Assembly (NCBI GenBank): GCA_020086605.1
Contig: JACBWW010000004.1
Location: 13,324,716-13,388,715 of the forward strand
Reading direction: 5' to 3'
From: Lanius collurio
Taxonomy: Eukaryota > Chordata > Aves > Passeriformes > Laniidae
DNA length: 64,000 nucleotides
Positions 23,259 to 36,857 of the stretch are shown piece by piece. The notes below the pieces were generated by a model. That model had not been told where the DNA came from, did no database searches, and was given only the letters and a program-made list of their open reading frames with translations. A program made the position numbers and the translations under genes. The first letter of the stretch is position 1, and each line of letters starts with the position of its first letter.

Positions 23259-26200
23259 TTGGGGAGCGCCATTTCTAAACCGTGACACATATGTAGAGAG
23301 AGAGATTCGTGTATGGAAATATACCAAGATGAAAACAAGAGCTTAAAAATGAGGTCAATCACTAGAGACAAATTACCTTATTTCATAAAGATTCTTCAGT
23401 TGTTTGCATTTACAGTGTTTAAAAATGTTAACATGAATTTTCTTTTTTTGGACAAGCACACCTCTAAAATTTAAAGATAAGGACTCATTTTTTTTTTTTT
23501 CCTGTCTGGTGTTATTTAACTAAATTCCTCCTTCCACCTACTGTCTTCTTAATGTGATTTGGTAATTTCATGTCTCTGGAATGTCAGCAAGAGTAATAAA
23601 ATAGCAATTTAAAAACGTGTTAAAAGCCAATCTGAATGGCACTGTTCTTCTGAAGCTATTAAAGTCAGCACTCACAGCAAGTCCTCATACTAGACAGCTC
23701 TGAAACTTCCATGTGTAAAAAGAGTACTTGTTTGGGCTCAGGGGATATTCTATAAAATGAGGTGCCAAATCAGAATTTACAGATTAATGTCATCTCAATG
23801 CAGATTATGCAATTCACCTTTTGGCAGTTTTCTAAAAAATGTCCTCCTTGTTAGCAGTTTTCAACTCACCTTGATTTTTTTATAGCACAGTTCTTATATT
23901 TTGTGATTAAAAAGTAAATATTACTGAAGAAGGAGAAAGCTTACACAGTTTTGAGTCCTGCCATAACACACAAAAATACATGTGCTGATTTCAGGTTTTG
24001 GAGATGCTTAAGTGGTTTCCCAGTCCTGAAAGACTGATATTTCTTGTTTTGGTTTTTTTTAGCTTTCGTATCCAGAAGGGAGAGTCAAATGGTGGAGCAG
24101 GAAAAAAGAAACTGGAGAAGGAAGGCTATACTTAGGATCTTTCATCACTTAGAATCAGGTGAGGAAAAAAAATAAGTCAAGAAATTAAGGCTGTTAAGGT
24201 GTGTCACTCCTTCCTCTGCTTTAGAATCTTCAACTAAGATTACTAAGAAATATTAATTTTCTGCATAATTTGGTGAAATATTATATCTCTGAATAAAGAA
24301 AAAGATCTCCCTTAAAATAGATACTCTATCAGAACTTTATTGTGATTTTTTTGGTTGCATCTATAAAATAATTGATGTTTCAACTAAAGTGCTCTGAAAG
24401 AAACTACCTCCTGACCAAAGGTGGTAGCTTTAACCCAGGGAGCATTTTACATCACAGACATATTGCACTCTAGGAGAAGAACATAATACTTTTTTATCTT
24501 GCCACCATCAGGTCATCAATCACACACAGCACCTGTCTTGTACACCTATCGTAGCCAGTGCAGCATTGTTTGTCCAGAGCTCAGTGTCTCTGTCCTCGTT
24601 TCATAAACACATGGCCCTGGGTCAGCATCTGGATCAAAGTTAGAAGCCAAGGTGCAGACATGACATCAATGTAGCTGTAGGGTGGCTCAGGTGAGGATTT
24701 AGAGAGGGTCCCAGTTTAAATAAAGCTTAAAAGCGAAGGACAAGAGAGTGCAATCTTCCATCCCTTTTCTCACGTGGCTCTTCCCACCAGCTCTTCTTGT
24801 GCAGCCAGTTATACTTCTAAAGGAGGGAGAAAGGGCACTTCATGCCTTACAATGGTTGTTTGAGCTGTATTGAGCTAGATAAAAGTTATACCCTCATCAG
24901 ATCCTGTTTCCAGCAGGCTGCCTGCTGTCAGGGAAAGGAGAATACATGCCTCCTCCTCATTTGACAGCCACCAGCTACCAAAGTACAACATCTGTCCTCT
25001 TCAAATAGGTAGCTCATCTCCCTCTTCTAAAAAGAGTGATGTCTTATTGCTTCTGAGGGCAACAGGGTATAGCTATTAAAACAGTGCATATCATCATCGT
25101 GTCACCAAATGTCCCAGAACCATCCTTAGTACTGAAAAAAACCCCATATATTCATGAGACATTTGCAGGCCCCATTGTTTATCTCCCTAACACTTGCCTA
25201 CCTTCCCCAGCTGTCTCTCAGACATTGTCCTGAGGTGCAAAATCCACTGCAAATCGTGATGTTGGGTGCACCTTTCTATCAGAAGCTAAGTAGTTTCGCA
25301 CCAAAAAATACAGAAAATGGCATGTAATAATGGAAATATTATAATCAGACTGCTTATCAACACTGATCCTCCTGCCTGAATCTGAATGAGATCATTCATC
25401 TCCTGTCCTGAGCAGATTTAACACTGCCTGTCTTGGAAGACAGGAAAGTTGTGAAATGTATTATGTAATATTGTCCAAAAGGGAAGCATCCAGCATTCAT
25501 GTCCTGTTTAACTTTGTTTCCTTTCTTTCTTTTCCTTCTTTGAATGATCAACTACTGATTAAAGCTATTTTCTCCTATACCAAATATTTTCTAAAGAGAC
25601 CATTATATCAAACAAGGAATGATCTTAGAATGCAGTTGAAATTTGGAATAGATTTTCAAGTGTTTGAAAAGATGGGGCAATGTAGATGAAAAAGGAAAAA
25701 GAGCAGGACCAGTAAAGCCATATTATGCATTGGTTTGCTTATACTTTGTAAGCAAGTCTTCTGCTGGAAAAGTTACCATTAATCTCTAAACAACAATTCC
25801 AACAAAGTTATTTTTTTTTATACAAAAGATCCATTGTGTTGCATTCACAGTATGTGTAGCAGTTTTGAAATTTCTGCTACAGCAGTTGGTCTAATTAAGT
25901 AGCAGCTCTGCTCGTGGCTGGGTATGGATGGGAAAGGTTGGGTATGGGTTGGGAAAGGTTTTCACTCCAGGAGAGGCAAGTACAAACACTCAGATTGCTT
26001 TTACTGTGTTTGATGGTTACACAGAACCTGCAGGTCTGTATTAAGTACAGAATAAAGTCAGCTTTTGCTGCTGGCCATTGCTGCTTTCCAACAGTGTGGG
26101 ACCTACCCTGTGTGCAACTCAGAGATCAGATCACAGGCTGTTCTGCTTTCAAAATTTGTTCCTTGTTCCAAACTCTACATCTGGTGATGCCATCTACAGC

Positions 26201-28199
26201 CAAAGGCAGCATATTTGGCACAAGCATGCATAAAACACCTGGCATTCAGCTTTTCACAGTCCCTTGGAGACTGATTTGGTCCAATTTATCTTTGTTTGTC
26301 TCAGTGGCCAAAACACTGAAAGCTCACCCTGGCTAATAAATCTGAAATTTTGACACTTACCATAAAACCTAGTAAAACACCTAAGTTGGGTGATTGCTTT
26401 CCACCTATATTTTGTATTCATGATATTATTTATAATTGTGATATATGCAACAAGCAACCCTTGAACCATGTCTTTTCTTGATGGCATAGGCATAGGAATC
26501 TTTTAGTCCAGCTTTAAATTGGCACTGACTGCTGCTATAGCCTTTTGGAAATGTATAAACCCCAAAATTTTCAACAGTACCTTATTAGTCCCCTCTGAGT
26601 TCTTGCCAGGGTGGCAAGCACTGTGGTAAAAATGTTTGGCATTCTCTCATATGCAGTTTTATGTACAGAGGTGATGGGAAGTGAAATATCTCTGTGTTGA
26701 TTTGCAGCTGACAGAAAGTTATGAAGGAAAGATATAGGAAAAATGAGTTGGAGCTAGAGCTGGCAGCATTGTGTCTGTATGGCATGGAAAAGGAGGATCC
26801 AAGTGAGCAGTGGCTTTAACAGTTACATCGCAGAGTGGCAACACCAGGCTGAACTAGGAGGGCAGACCAGTATGTAGCCTGGTGCAATAATATTTCAGGA
26901 CACACCTATAGTAGTATTTATATCTTCATTATGTCATGAAATAAGAAAATGTATAATGACTTTTCAAACTGTGCTATCTCTGAACAGAATTTCCAAAGTA
27001 TATTCCAATTTCTAATCCACATTCCTGAAGAGAAAAATTTCCAGAACTCAAATTTGCTGAAGACATAAAGCTGCAAAGTCAGCAGGATTCTCTTTTCAGG
27101 TACTTTCTACAAGGAATGAGTTACAATAGTATGTATATACAGGAGCATCGCCTTTCAACTAATAGAGAAAATATAGTTGATTTATTTTTTACAAAATTTA
27201 ATTTCTTTCTTAAGTTTCATTTAAAAAATAGGTAAATACTTCTGCGCTACTTTCTATTTATTGACACATTGCATCTAGGAGTTTCAATAGACTTTACATA
27301 TTCAAAACTTTGGAAAAACCTATGAAGGATACAAACAATTAAACTGATTGACAGATGTATTAAAATAGACAATAGACATGTTTGTAAGAATGTTTTATTA
27401 AATAGATCCCCAATAATAGAGGCAATTTTGCTTTCTTATTTTAATTGTTTTTGTGAAGCTTTGAAATGTATGAGTTTAAATAAATCTCCCTCTTTGCAAG
27501 TAATGTAATTTTAATGAAGCTAAATATAAAAGAAATTATATGAAACAAATATAAAATCTTTTAGGACAGCTATGAAAAGAAGGTCTTATTTGATGATATT
27601 AAAAAAAAAAAGTTTTGTTTGAGTTCAATTTGCAATCATATTTTTCTGTCTTGTTCAGCTTTTTACTTTTCTGTTGTCTTTGTCTGCAGATGGATTTTTA
27701 TAAGACTTTCAACTGACAGACAAAGTCAATAAGCCACTCTTTATATAAACCAAAACTCTCCATTCTCCAGTCCAGGTGTTTAGAAATAAGTGTCAGTGTA
27801 CATTTTGAACTGTAACTCATAAGTTTGTATAAATGCTTATTGATGCTAATAGCGCATTTAACTTTCTCCTACAACCTGTCTTATTTCCCTCAGTAGATCA
27901 ATAGGCAAACCCACATGTCTGTAGCAACATGAGCTTTGTCCTGTCCCAAAAATACTACTTGCTTTAGCTCCATATCTTGTGAGCTGCATGCAGAGATAAT
28001 GCCTATGGAGAGTGGAAAAGGAGTAGAAAAGAAAGATGTACCAAGTCTACCTTACAACTCTTACAACTTAGTAGCTTGGCTAAGTTATAGTGAGAAAGGG
28101 TTAATCAATTTATTTCAAATAACCTATACCCAAAGAGTTCTTCCTTCTTTCATAAGTTTATAATCTCTCTCATTTTAGTGGTGAGAGCTGGAACATTAT
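23259..28199. other. Non-coding DNA with moderately GC-richer patches
   Basis: Around 24460-25300 the base composition is more even than in the flanks, but I recognise no family. A short G-rich tandem (GGGTATGG.TGGGAAAGGTT type) lies at about 25919-25960. The longest gap-free open frame in the window (25914-26336, 140 codons) starts in this tandem and shows no family signature. One splice-bounded candidate exon (24063-24158) is listed separately. Confidence 0.55.
24063..24158 (+). other. Candidate internal exon (96 bp), strong splice sites
   Basis: The acceptor is a long T-rich tract ending TTTTTTTTAG (24062). The donor is CAG|GTGAGG (24159 onward). Both are near consensus. One frame (two leading bases, then 31 codons, one base left over) is open throughout and reads like FVSRRESQMVEQEKRNWRRK followed by AILRIFHHLES. 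It is rich in charge and untypical of the AT-rich background. I do not recognise it. The phase (one base left) fits the candidate exon at 40548, which needs two. It may be a non-coding RNA exon or chance. Confidence 0.27.
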
Positions 28200-28368
28200 G
28201 ACACAGAGGGATGGTGGGTACCCCACCCCTGGAAATATTCAAGGTCAGGCTGGACAGGGCTCTGAATAACCTGATCCAGTTGAAGATGTTCCCTCTCATT
28301 GTAATGGACTTGGGCTAGATGACCCTTAAAAGGTCACTTACAACTTAAACTATTCTATGATTCTATTT
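28200..28368 (+). mobile_element. CR1 LINE 3' end
   Basis: The sequence follows the CR1 3' terminus: 'ccacccctggaaatattcaa', 'ggtcaggctggacagggctc', 'aacctgatccagttgaagat', 'tagatgacccttaaaaggtc' and a terminal 'attctatgattctat'. It is 5'-truncated and moderately diverged. Confidence 0.95.
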
Positions 28369-28949
28369 ATTCTGTACTTTTGTTGTGTGTGTGTATGATG
28401 ATTTTTCCACTATCACTTCTTTATGTGGAAGAATATGGATAAATTTTAGTAAACAAGGGTAACTCCTTTAAACCTGTGTGTCCTACAGAGTTAAAAAATG
28501 TGAGGTAACTAAAAAATGTGAGGTAACTCCACATTCAGTAAAAGGCTTAAACAAGTAGTTTGCTAGATCTGAAAGTCTTAGCCACTCACACATGCAACAA
28601 CTATGACCCCCAATCCCAGTAAAAGCAACTGCTTATGTGAATATTTACACTGCTTAATGTCTGCCACTTCTTCCTTTGCACTACAGTAGTCGCCTGCCTG
28701 GGATCACATTAAACTCAGCTAAGCATAACATGCAAAGAGAAAGTGACCCTGAAAGTTCCCTTTAAAGTGCTCCCCCCTTCTCTGCTTCATTTTAATGTGG
28801 CTGCCATATGGTTCAGGGGCCCTTATAAGCCCTGTGTTTGTCTAATCCTGCTATAAAGGTTTCATTTTACCCAGGAAGGTAAAAGGACTGTTGCCTTATA
28901 TTAAATGTGAAATTACATTTTTTACTATAAATACTCAGCTCATAGAATT
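28369..28949. other. Spacer with an 18-bp tandem duplication
   Basis: Between CR1 and the next LTR, TAAAAAATGTGAGGTAAC occurs twice in tandem (about 28492-28528). Otherwise there is nothing recognisable apart from a short TG-rich stretch near 28382. Confidence 0.7.
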
Positions 28950-29538
28950 TTGCTGCTTTCAGCTGAGATAATTTTCTTCACAGTAGCTGGTATGGGGCTG
29001 TGATTTGTATTTGTGCTGAACACAGAGTTGATAATAGAGATATTCTTGTTATTGCTGAGCAGGACTTACACAGAGTCAAAGCTTTTCCTGCTTCTCATAT
29101 TGTCTGTCGGGCAAGGATGTTGGCAGTGCATGGGAGGTTGGGAGGAGACACAGCCAGGACAGGTGACCACAACTGACCAAAGGGATATTCCAGACCATAT
29201 GATGACATACTCAGTGTATCAAGTGGGAGGGAGAAGGAGGAAGGAGGGGACATTTGGAGTGATGGTGTTTGTCTTCCCAAGCCACCGTTACATGTGATAG
29301 GGCCCTGCTCTCCCAGAGGTGGCTGAACACCTGTCTGTCTATGGGAAGCAGTGAATTAATTCCTTAGTTTGCTTTGCTTGTGTGTGCAGCTTTTGCTTTC
29401 CCTTTAAACTTTTAAATGGTCTTTATCTCAACACAAGAATTTTCCAGCTTTTGCCCTTCTGATTTTCTCCCTGATTTCTCTGCTGGTGGGGGAGTGAGTG
29501 TGAGAGGCTTGGCTGCTGACTGGGGTTAAACCACGACA
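28950..29538 (+). mobile_element. Solo LTR of an avian endogenous retrovirus (probable ERVK type)
   Basis: The block follows a common avian LTR as I recall it. Landmarks in order are 'tttcagctgagata', 'gttgataatagagatattc', 'cttacacagagtcaaagctt', 'ctgaccaaagggatattcca', a decayed TATA-like 'gtgtatcaag' (about 29213), 'gtgatggtgtttgtcttccc', 'ctttatctcaacacaagaat' and the end 'ggggttaaaccacgaca'. No primer-binding site or internal sequence follows. AGAATT before and AGAATA after match at 5 of 6 positions, in keeping with a 6-bp duplication. The likely history is recombination between two LTRs that left one behind. Confidence 0.85.
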
Positions 29539-29592
29539 AGAATAGAATGAAGAATGAAAGCAGCAGCAATCCAAACGAGACAATTTTTTATC

Positions 29593-29614
29593 TTTTTTTT
29601 TTTTTTTTTTTTTT
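29593..29614 (+). repeat. Poly(T) tract, 22 bp
   Basis: An uninterrupted T run 55 bp after the LTR. It causes a lysine-run artefact in the minus-strand reading frame. It could be the reverse-strand A tail of an old insertion, but no body was recognised. Confidence 0.95.
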
Positions 29615-30829
29615 GTAGTGGAAGTGTGGGGCAAAATCACAATGAAAAATACTGTCAAACAAGTAATGTTACTGTTTCACATCAGTATGAAGTCACATTG
29701 ATCAAATGCTCAGGTTCCAAAGTCAAAGGGGAGGTGGGAAATTAGTTTCTAAGAATGTTTCTTCTTTCTATTGAGCTTGGATGCATTTGGAGGGGAGTTT
29801 TATACGAAGTAATAACCACATGCAAGTCACTTATATCTGAAGAAATGTTATGCTGTATTGTATGAATTTGTGGAAAACAAAACATTACCTCAAACAAGAT
29901 ACTAGAAAAGGGATTAGGGAAATGCCATCTTTCAACTATTTGCTTTAATTTGAATGCTCATTAACTATGTAATAGAATGGAAGGGCTTAATTACCTCATT
30001 TATAAAAACAACATCACTGACAATTTAATTGCAATGATAGTTCTTCTAGAAAATTTTTGGTTAACTTGTAGTGACAAATACATGAGAAAATGAAGTTGTT
30101 ATACTGCCAGAAAAAACAACATAAAATGTTGAAATGTGGCAGTACTGAAGTAATCTGATTATTATCTATCTACAAAATAGATGAGAATTAACAGCATGTC
30201 AAAGAAGGCAGTTAAAAGATGTTTTTCACCACAAGCGGAGATATTGTTAAAGTTATGCATTTTGTATGGATCACAAACCTTAAACTTTGCTGCTAAGCAA
30301 AAATTCATTAAACTAACATTACTATAGTGTGTTATAAACAGTTGTACTAAAGGATATATATGCTATAAGTATGTAGCTGATAGAAAAAATTCTTTGAAAC
30401 ATCTATAGAGCCATGTTGTCTTTTGTAGCATCTCCATTTCTTCAAGTGCTTTTTAACACAGCCTTTTGCCATGGATTTGAAGGGAATATTCAGAAAACAA
30501 TATTTAAATTATGCCTAAAATTTAGATTTCTTAATATGACACTTGGAGTACTATGTCCAATTTGGTATACCATGATTTAGGACTATATAAAAAGAGGCTA
30601 AAATCAAACAAGATTTTCTAAAACAAAATTGAATTGTTCCTGATAAATTAAAGGATTAAGAAAGGAATGATAACAATCTTCAGCAGCTTGAGAAGGCCGT
30701 TGGAAAATCAGATGATCTGATACCCAAGCTCAGTCACATAGGTTATATAATATAAGATTTAAAACTGGAAGGAGGAAAAAGTAGGTTCATGAGATGAATG
30801 TGGATGTCAATGTATTAGCAGTGGTATGG

Positions 30830-31450
30830 CTACAAGGTGACATCCATGAGAGGAGTCCAGGGACTGTGCCCTGATGGACACTGCAGGCTCCAATGAACCC
30901 ACTGCAGCAGAGCAGATCCGCACTGAGTAACATTCCTAAGCGTGAAATACACGTCCTATCAAAGTCTTACAAAATTTTGGAATAAACCAGTCAGGATGCA
31001 TTATGTAGCACTCACACATGCCTGTGCTCCGTTGATAGATCATGTACCTCACAAAATACTGTTGCAGCCATACTCTGTGTCTATGTGTCTGCACATGGGG
31101 GCTTCAGAGAGGGAAGGAAACCCAAAATGGAAAAAAATGGGGATGTCACTGCAATCTCCCACTTTGGAAGAAAGTGAGTTTGGGTTGCGCTGTGGTAACA
31201 CCACGCCTGTGCCTTGATCAAAAGCTGAGTAACTGCACACAATGAGCCATGATGGTGCAGACAGGGTGTTTTACTGGCAGCCTCTGTAGACATGTGGCTA
31301 TAAACTCCCCAGGAACTGGAGGGAACATTGTTAGGAAGATATCCTCCAGGATGGAGAAGATGACAGATCCATGTCAAGCTACTACACTGACCTGGTCTGA
31401 CTGTCCTATATCTGCCAGAGTTCTATTTGGTGTTCCTTCCCCTTAATGAC
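30830..31450. other. GC-richer unrecognised block
   Basis: Base composition rises relative to the flanks and overlapping open frames of 60-100 codons exist on both strands (30942-31446). That is typical of a decayed repeat or a once-functional segment rather than one gene. Segments such as 'gagaggagtccagggactgt' look repeat-like, but I cannot name a family. Confidence 0.35.
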
Positions 31451-34400
31451 ATGCTCTTTTCCCTGCTCTTGGCACTTGTCTTTGCAGCTGATCTTAGCCA
31501 CTGCTGAATATGGGCAGATATTTTTCTCCATCTGTGTCCTTGCTGTCAACTGCTGAACCATCAAACGCTATTTAAAAAAAAAAATGTAATGAGCTTTTTC
31601 TTTCCCACCTGAGACCACTGTCTTTGAATCTGGTGATTTATTTTCTTAGCCATTGTTACTAATTGCAGGGTACCTGACATGTCATCATCTGTTTTGCAAT
31701 ACTGTTTATTTTAGATTGAAAACAAATCGTCCTGTGTATTTTAATACATTGGCTTGCATCTATATTGTTGATCACTGCTCCAGAGACACGTCCTTCTTCT
31801 ATCTTATTTGCTTTCTTCAAAGTAACTTCAATTATGACTGAATTCTTCAGAGACATTTTGAGGGCAATGTTTTTTAAATCTGTTTTGGTGTCATTATGCT
31901 TCTGCACTTCTCTATTTAGCAGCAACCTGTTTTATTAGTTGATCCAGACAATACCTTTTTCTTCAATCTTTACTGAGCTGCATTCAGCATCTATTGCACT
32001 GGCTGCTTCAACTAAGCATGAGCAGCAGTTCTGTGATGGTGGGCCAGCACAGGCCCTCATGGCAAACTGCTGTAGACCGAAATAGGCCATTTAAACACTG
32101 TTGCTCTTAGATAAGGATAACAAGCACATCGGCTCTTCGGCAGTCCTTTGCTTTTTAATAATGTATACGTGTGGCTCAGCTGTGCTCTGGCCTTTATCTG
32201 ACTGCAGAGCCAGAAGGATCCCATTCTCCTGGATCTATATAATAAACAAATAAATTACCTTACTTGGATAAAGGCCCTTCTTTAGTAGGTGGTCTCTTTC
32301 TGAATCTAACTTTTCTTTTCTTTCAAATATTTAAAATTTATGACCATAAGTGACCTGCTCATCCTCCTATTTACTGTTTTCACAGTATTTTGACGCAAAA
32401 GTACATTTGCATTTCTCTTAGTAGGAACTGTTACTCCAAACTTTAATTATTTTCTTGAGTAGAATAGTTCACTCACCACTTACAGTGGTTTTAAGTGCAT
32501 ATAGTTTAAGGTGCTTTAAAATATTGAGTCACTGATCTTTCACAAAAATATTTCCTTTCCCTGTTTATTATATGGCACCTGCAACTGCCTACTGGAAATT
32601 CTGTAAATCTGTAAGGGTAGAAATCTGAAAGGAGTAGATATGCATAGTAATTAAAGAATAAACAAAGTCGTTGCCCAAAAGAAGTTAAAGCCTAAATTAT
32701 ATGAAACAACAGATATGCAGTACAGAATATTCATATTTGCACATAGGTCTTAGCTCCTTTATTTCCTAGTTATTGCAAAAAACTTCATTCAAATTCTTTC
32801 ATTTTTTTATTGTGCTAATTTAACTACTGTAGTTGAGATACCCCTCCTTTGTACTGATATATGATCAGTCATATGAATTTTAACACTTGAATTTTGGTCA
32901 TTAAGAAGCAGGAGAGAAAATAAATGGAAGATGCTATTTGAAGTTTGAAAAAAACTTATATAACTAGTAATTAAGTACTACTTGATCTTCTACATTTTTT
33001 GACTAACTACATATATTTTATCTTGGATCTTATTAATAAAAATCAATTTGTGTGCTAGGAGCAGGAATCAATGATAAATAAGGAACCAATTTAATATTAA
33101 AAATAAAAATCCCAGAGATGTCTGCAAATGTTTTAATACCTTTGTACTGTTATCAAAAATTTATTACTTCAGGGTGAAAAATATCAGTTAGATGGGATAA
33201 TGAAAAAGGGTGATCAAACTTATGTAGAAAGAAAAAATAAGTGAAGGTAGTAGTATCCAATAGGAAAAAAACCCCTCTGCACTTCCATTCAGAGGACAGC
33301 AAAGAAGAAAAGAACAAGAGGACACTTGGAAACAGAGCAGACCTTTATTCCACACAGAAGCTAAAATGTAGATATTGCTACATATTACTATTTCAGGACA
33401 GAAATAAAATTCCACAGACTTTTTTTTTTTTTTTTTTCACATTTATTCATACGAAGATGATTAAAAATTTTAGCGTTCTAATTAAGCGAGACAAGTTCAA
33501 ATACCTGCCAGTGACAGAGGTTTAACTGACCGAGCCTGTGCAACTTGTACTGGTTATTGACACAGCAGAATCCCTCCAAACCAGCTGTATTTTACTGTTT
33601 GTTCTATGCAATCCTTCCAGACCATGCAAAGGGATTTCCTCAATCTGATCTCAGGAGCACCCTGAAGATGACAACCTATCACACTCAAAACCTGAGAATA
33701 AATGTATCCTTCTGCTTACAGAATCTGAACAATCTGAGCACTCACAGGGCTGGCAAGAAATAGAATTCAAGATAAAAAAATTTAGAAATGCAATGTAATA
33801 GAGCATAGTAACATAATTAATGACAGTCAACATGTGCTTTCTAAGTAATTAATGTATTCAAAAGTTCTGATTTTATGCTGTGCTGGGTTACAAGTTTAAA
33901 TTACAAAAATAGTTTGTTGCACTATAATTTTGGAACTCAATTTAGTAAAGAGTTTTTTTCTAAACTTATGCTACTCTAGGACTAGAACATGTATTCAACT
34001 GAAAAAATACAGTCTCTCTGAGGTGAAAAATAAGGACAGAAAGTCATACTACACAGTCAATATTATACAGTCATCTAAGTCAGACAAACTGTATTACATA
34101 ACTGAAACATGATCACATAACTAAAAGGTAAAATCCAGTTAATCCATTTTTTATGGCCATCTGTATCCTAGGAAGAAGTCACCTTGAATAGATTTTGTGC
34201 TCTGTTTGGCAAGAAAGTTGTAAATCCCAGGCAATAAAGTAACTAAAATGTGCTAATACAAACCTTGTGCAAATCGAGAAGGTTCTGAGTGAGATTGATT
34301 TAATTCTGTATATAGAATTTTGTGAAAGATAGAAATACTCATTGTGAAATCTTATTCTGACTCTCAGGTTTTTTAAAGGATGATGAAAACTTTCAGATGG

Positions 34401-36857
34401 TAGGAACTTTCAGATGGTTTCTTCTTTAGGAAGAAACTAAAAAATTAATCAAATTCTATGGAAAGTTGCTTGCAATTAAGTACTGCAAAGGAACGGTCTG
34501 ATCAACTAACAGAGATGTTATTTGATTAGATAGTAAATTTACATAACTGGGAAAAATGTGTTAAACCCCATAGCTGGAAATAATCCCACCAAATTTGCAC
34601 ACATGCAAAAAATTTATATTGCACAATAAGGATTAAAAATGCTATAATATGTTACCAATTGAAACAGTAATCTTCCTTCTTTTATCCTCTAAACACAATA
34701 TGTTTTTAATACAACAGATTATGCCTTAAACAAAGGCAATTTCTTTCTCAATTCTTGCTTTATATGCTATGAATCTTTTCTAAGTTTCATTAAAGTTTTC
34801 ACACAGCGCAGAATTCCTAGCACTAGTCCTCAAGAGTAAAATTTTATTGAAAGGGTAATATACAACATGGGCCATTATGTTTCTGCAAGCTGATATCTGT
34901 TCTTAGTTGCAGTCTCTGGATCAGACATCAGTTTAAACAACCCTAAGAAGTTATAGAGCACTTTTAAAGAATAAACAACACAGTGGCATTAAATAATCAG
35001 GAATTAAGTGTGCAAATAAAGAAAAGTCTGAGAAATCAGGACTTAATTTACTCTCCATTAAAGACTGAAGTAAGAGATGCAGTAGGAAATTGTTAAAGCT
35101 CTCTTGATTAGCTATAAAATAAAAAGTATAAAGTCACACTAACTTTTATATGGCAGTTTTAAAACTAGAAAACACGAATTTAAAAATACTGCTATATCTG
35201 CCTTGTTTTTTAGAAGAAAAATCTAAAATAATGAAAAGAGTCAGGTATAGTTGACAATATATTAGTAAACTCTCACCTTATTCTTAATATCAGTAGATTT
35301 TTCACAAATAATTTCTTTTAATTTTTTTAAGCAGATCATTTGACATTCACAATCTGATTGAGATTAAAGTGTTGCACTATCTTTAGTTTATTCAGTTGAC
35401 AGAGCTAAAGAGAAATAAGTAAAACAGGATGCATAAAATGTCATTTTTCCCTTGTGACACCTGATATAGCTTTTGAAAGGCCTGTAGATGAAACAAGTTC
35501 TAATATATAGTGGAGGGAGTCTTTCAGCAGGCTCATGGCTTTCCTGTCCTTACCACATCATCCCACTGCCTCCTCCAGTAAAAGAGCAGGAAGAAAAGTA
35601 GTTCTCTGCAGATCAGAGAAACATCTGTTTTGGTATGATGAAATCAAAAAATGTTGAAAATAACCAAAAAATGTTGAAAAAAAAGACATTTTAAAAATAA
35701 CATTGAAAAACTAAAAATTGTAAAAAAATACTCTACTTATGTATATGGTAAATAATTTACATACATGTGCTAGTAAATATTATAAAACATAATCATTTTA
35801 CTGTTTTTCTCTAAAAATTTCAACACCACTGATGTGTTACCACAAATACAGTTTAGTCTCAGTCACTTTATTTCAGCTTTTCATTTTGATTACATTTATT
35901 TGCCTATTTAGTTTCTTACTTTTCTCCATTGTAAACAACCAATCAAAATCTTTCCTACAAGATTTTGATAAAAGAACTCCTTACAATCCTTGAAAGAAAT
36001 TCAACAAGTAGAATAAATTAATAGTAAAAATCTATAAAATATTCTTTTGTATGTTTTAAATATGAGAATGAATTAGTTTATCAGCTATTTGAAAGAATCG
36101 AAAATAACTTTATTTGTACATTGTTGGAATAGCTACAATGTGTTAAATTCACTTGAAAGGGGGCAAACAATAGGTCAAATCTCTTGGAGCTTTGATAAAC
36201 CAATTAATTCTATAAAAAATAATAAAATAGTGAGCCTTCACTTCATTAGACACTACCCAAGAGGATCAGTTACTGACAGATAATACAAAGAATGAATAAT
36301 AAGAGAAGGATTTATTTTAATGAAGATATTTTTTCAGGTTAAAAAAGGTTAATATAAGATGCAAAACTGCATAGCTCTTTCATTTTTTCTTGAAATAAAG
36401 TGGATTAAAATGAAATGTCAGGAACTAAATGCAAAATAAAAATTTATAAAATTTCATTTATAAAATACCAGAGACACCACTCAATACCTTTTCTGAGGAT
36501 AGTGCATAAGACTTAGAAAAACATATCATTTGGAAATCAATGCTGTCTGCCCTTCCAAACTACATTAATTTCTCTAGGTTCAGAGACTAATAAAACATTA
36601 TTTTTTCCATTATAAATTTTTCATAAGTTCTTTACTCTATTTCTCAGTTTCTATGAAGTCCATCCACACAAAGCTGATGACTGATTTTTTTCCCCCTCCA
36701 AGAGCAAGGATGTGGGGGAGAGCATAAAACATCCAGCTAATGCATATTTGAATTGACTAATGAAACCTCTGTTTAACTACTAAAACCTCTCCTTAATTAT
36801 GTAATCTGGGAAAGAGGATTGCACACACAATACTGCTCAGAAACCAGGAATTGTATT

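Noticed and set aside
25914..26336. Longest gap-free open frame (140 codons, plus strand)
   Set aside because: It starts in a G-rich tandem, has no recognisable domain or splice context, and frames of this size are expected occasionally in 64 kb.
29428..29658. Minus-strand frame with a lysine run
   Set aside because: The lysines are the reverse reading of the 22-bp poly(T) tract.
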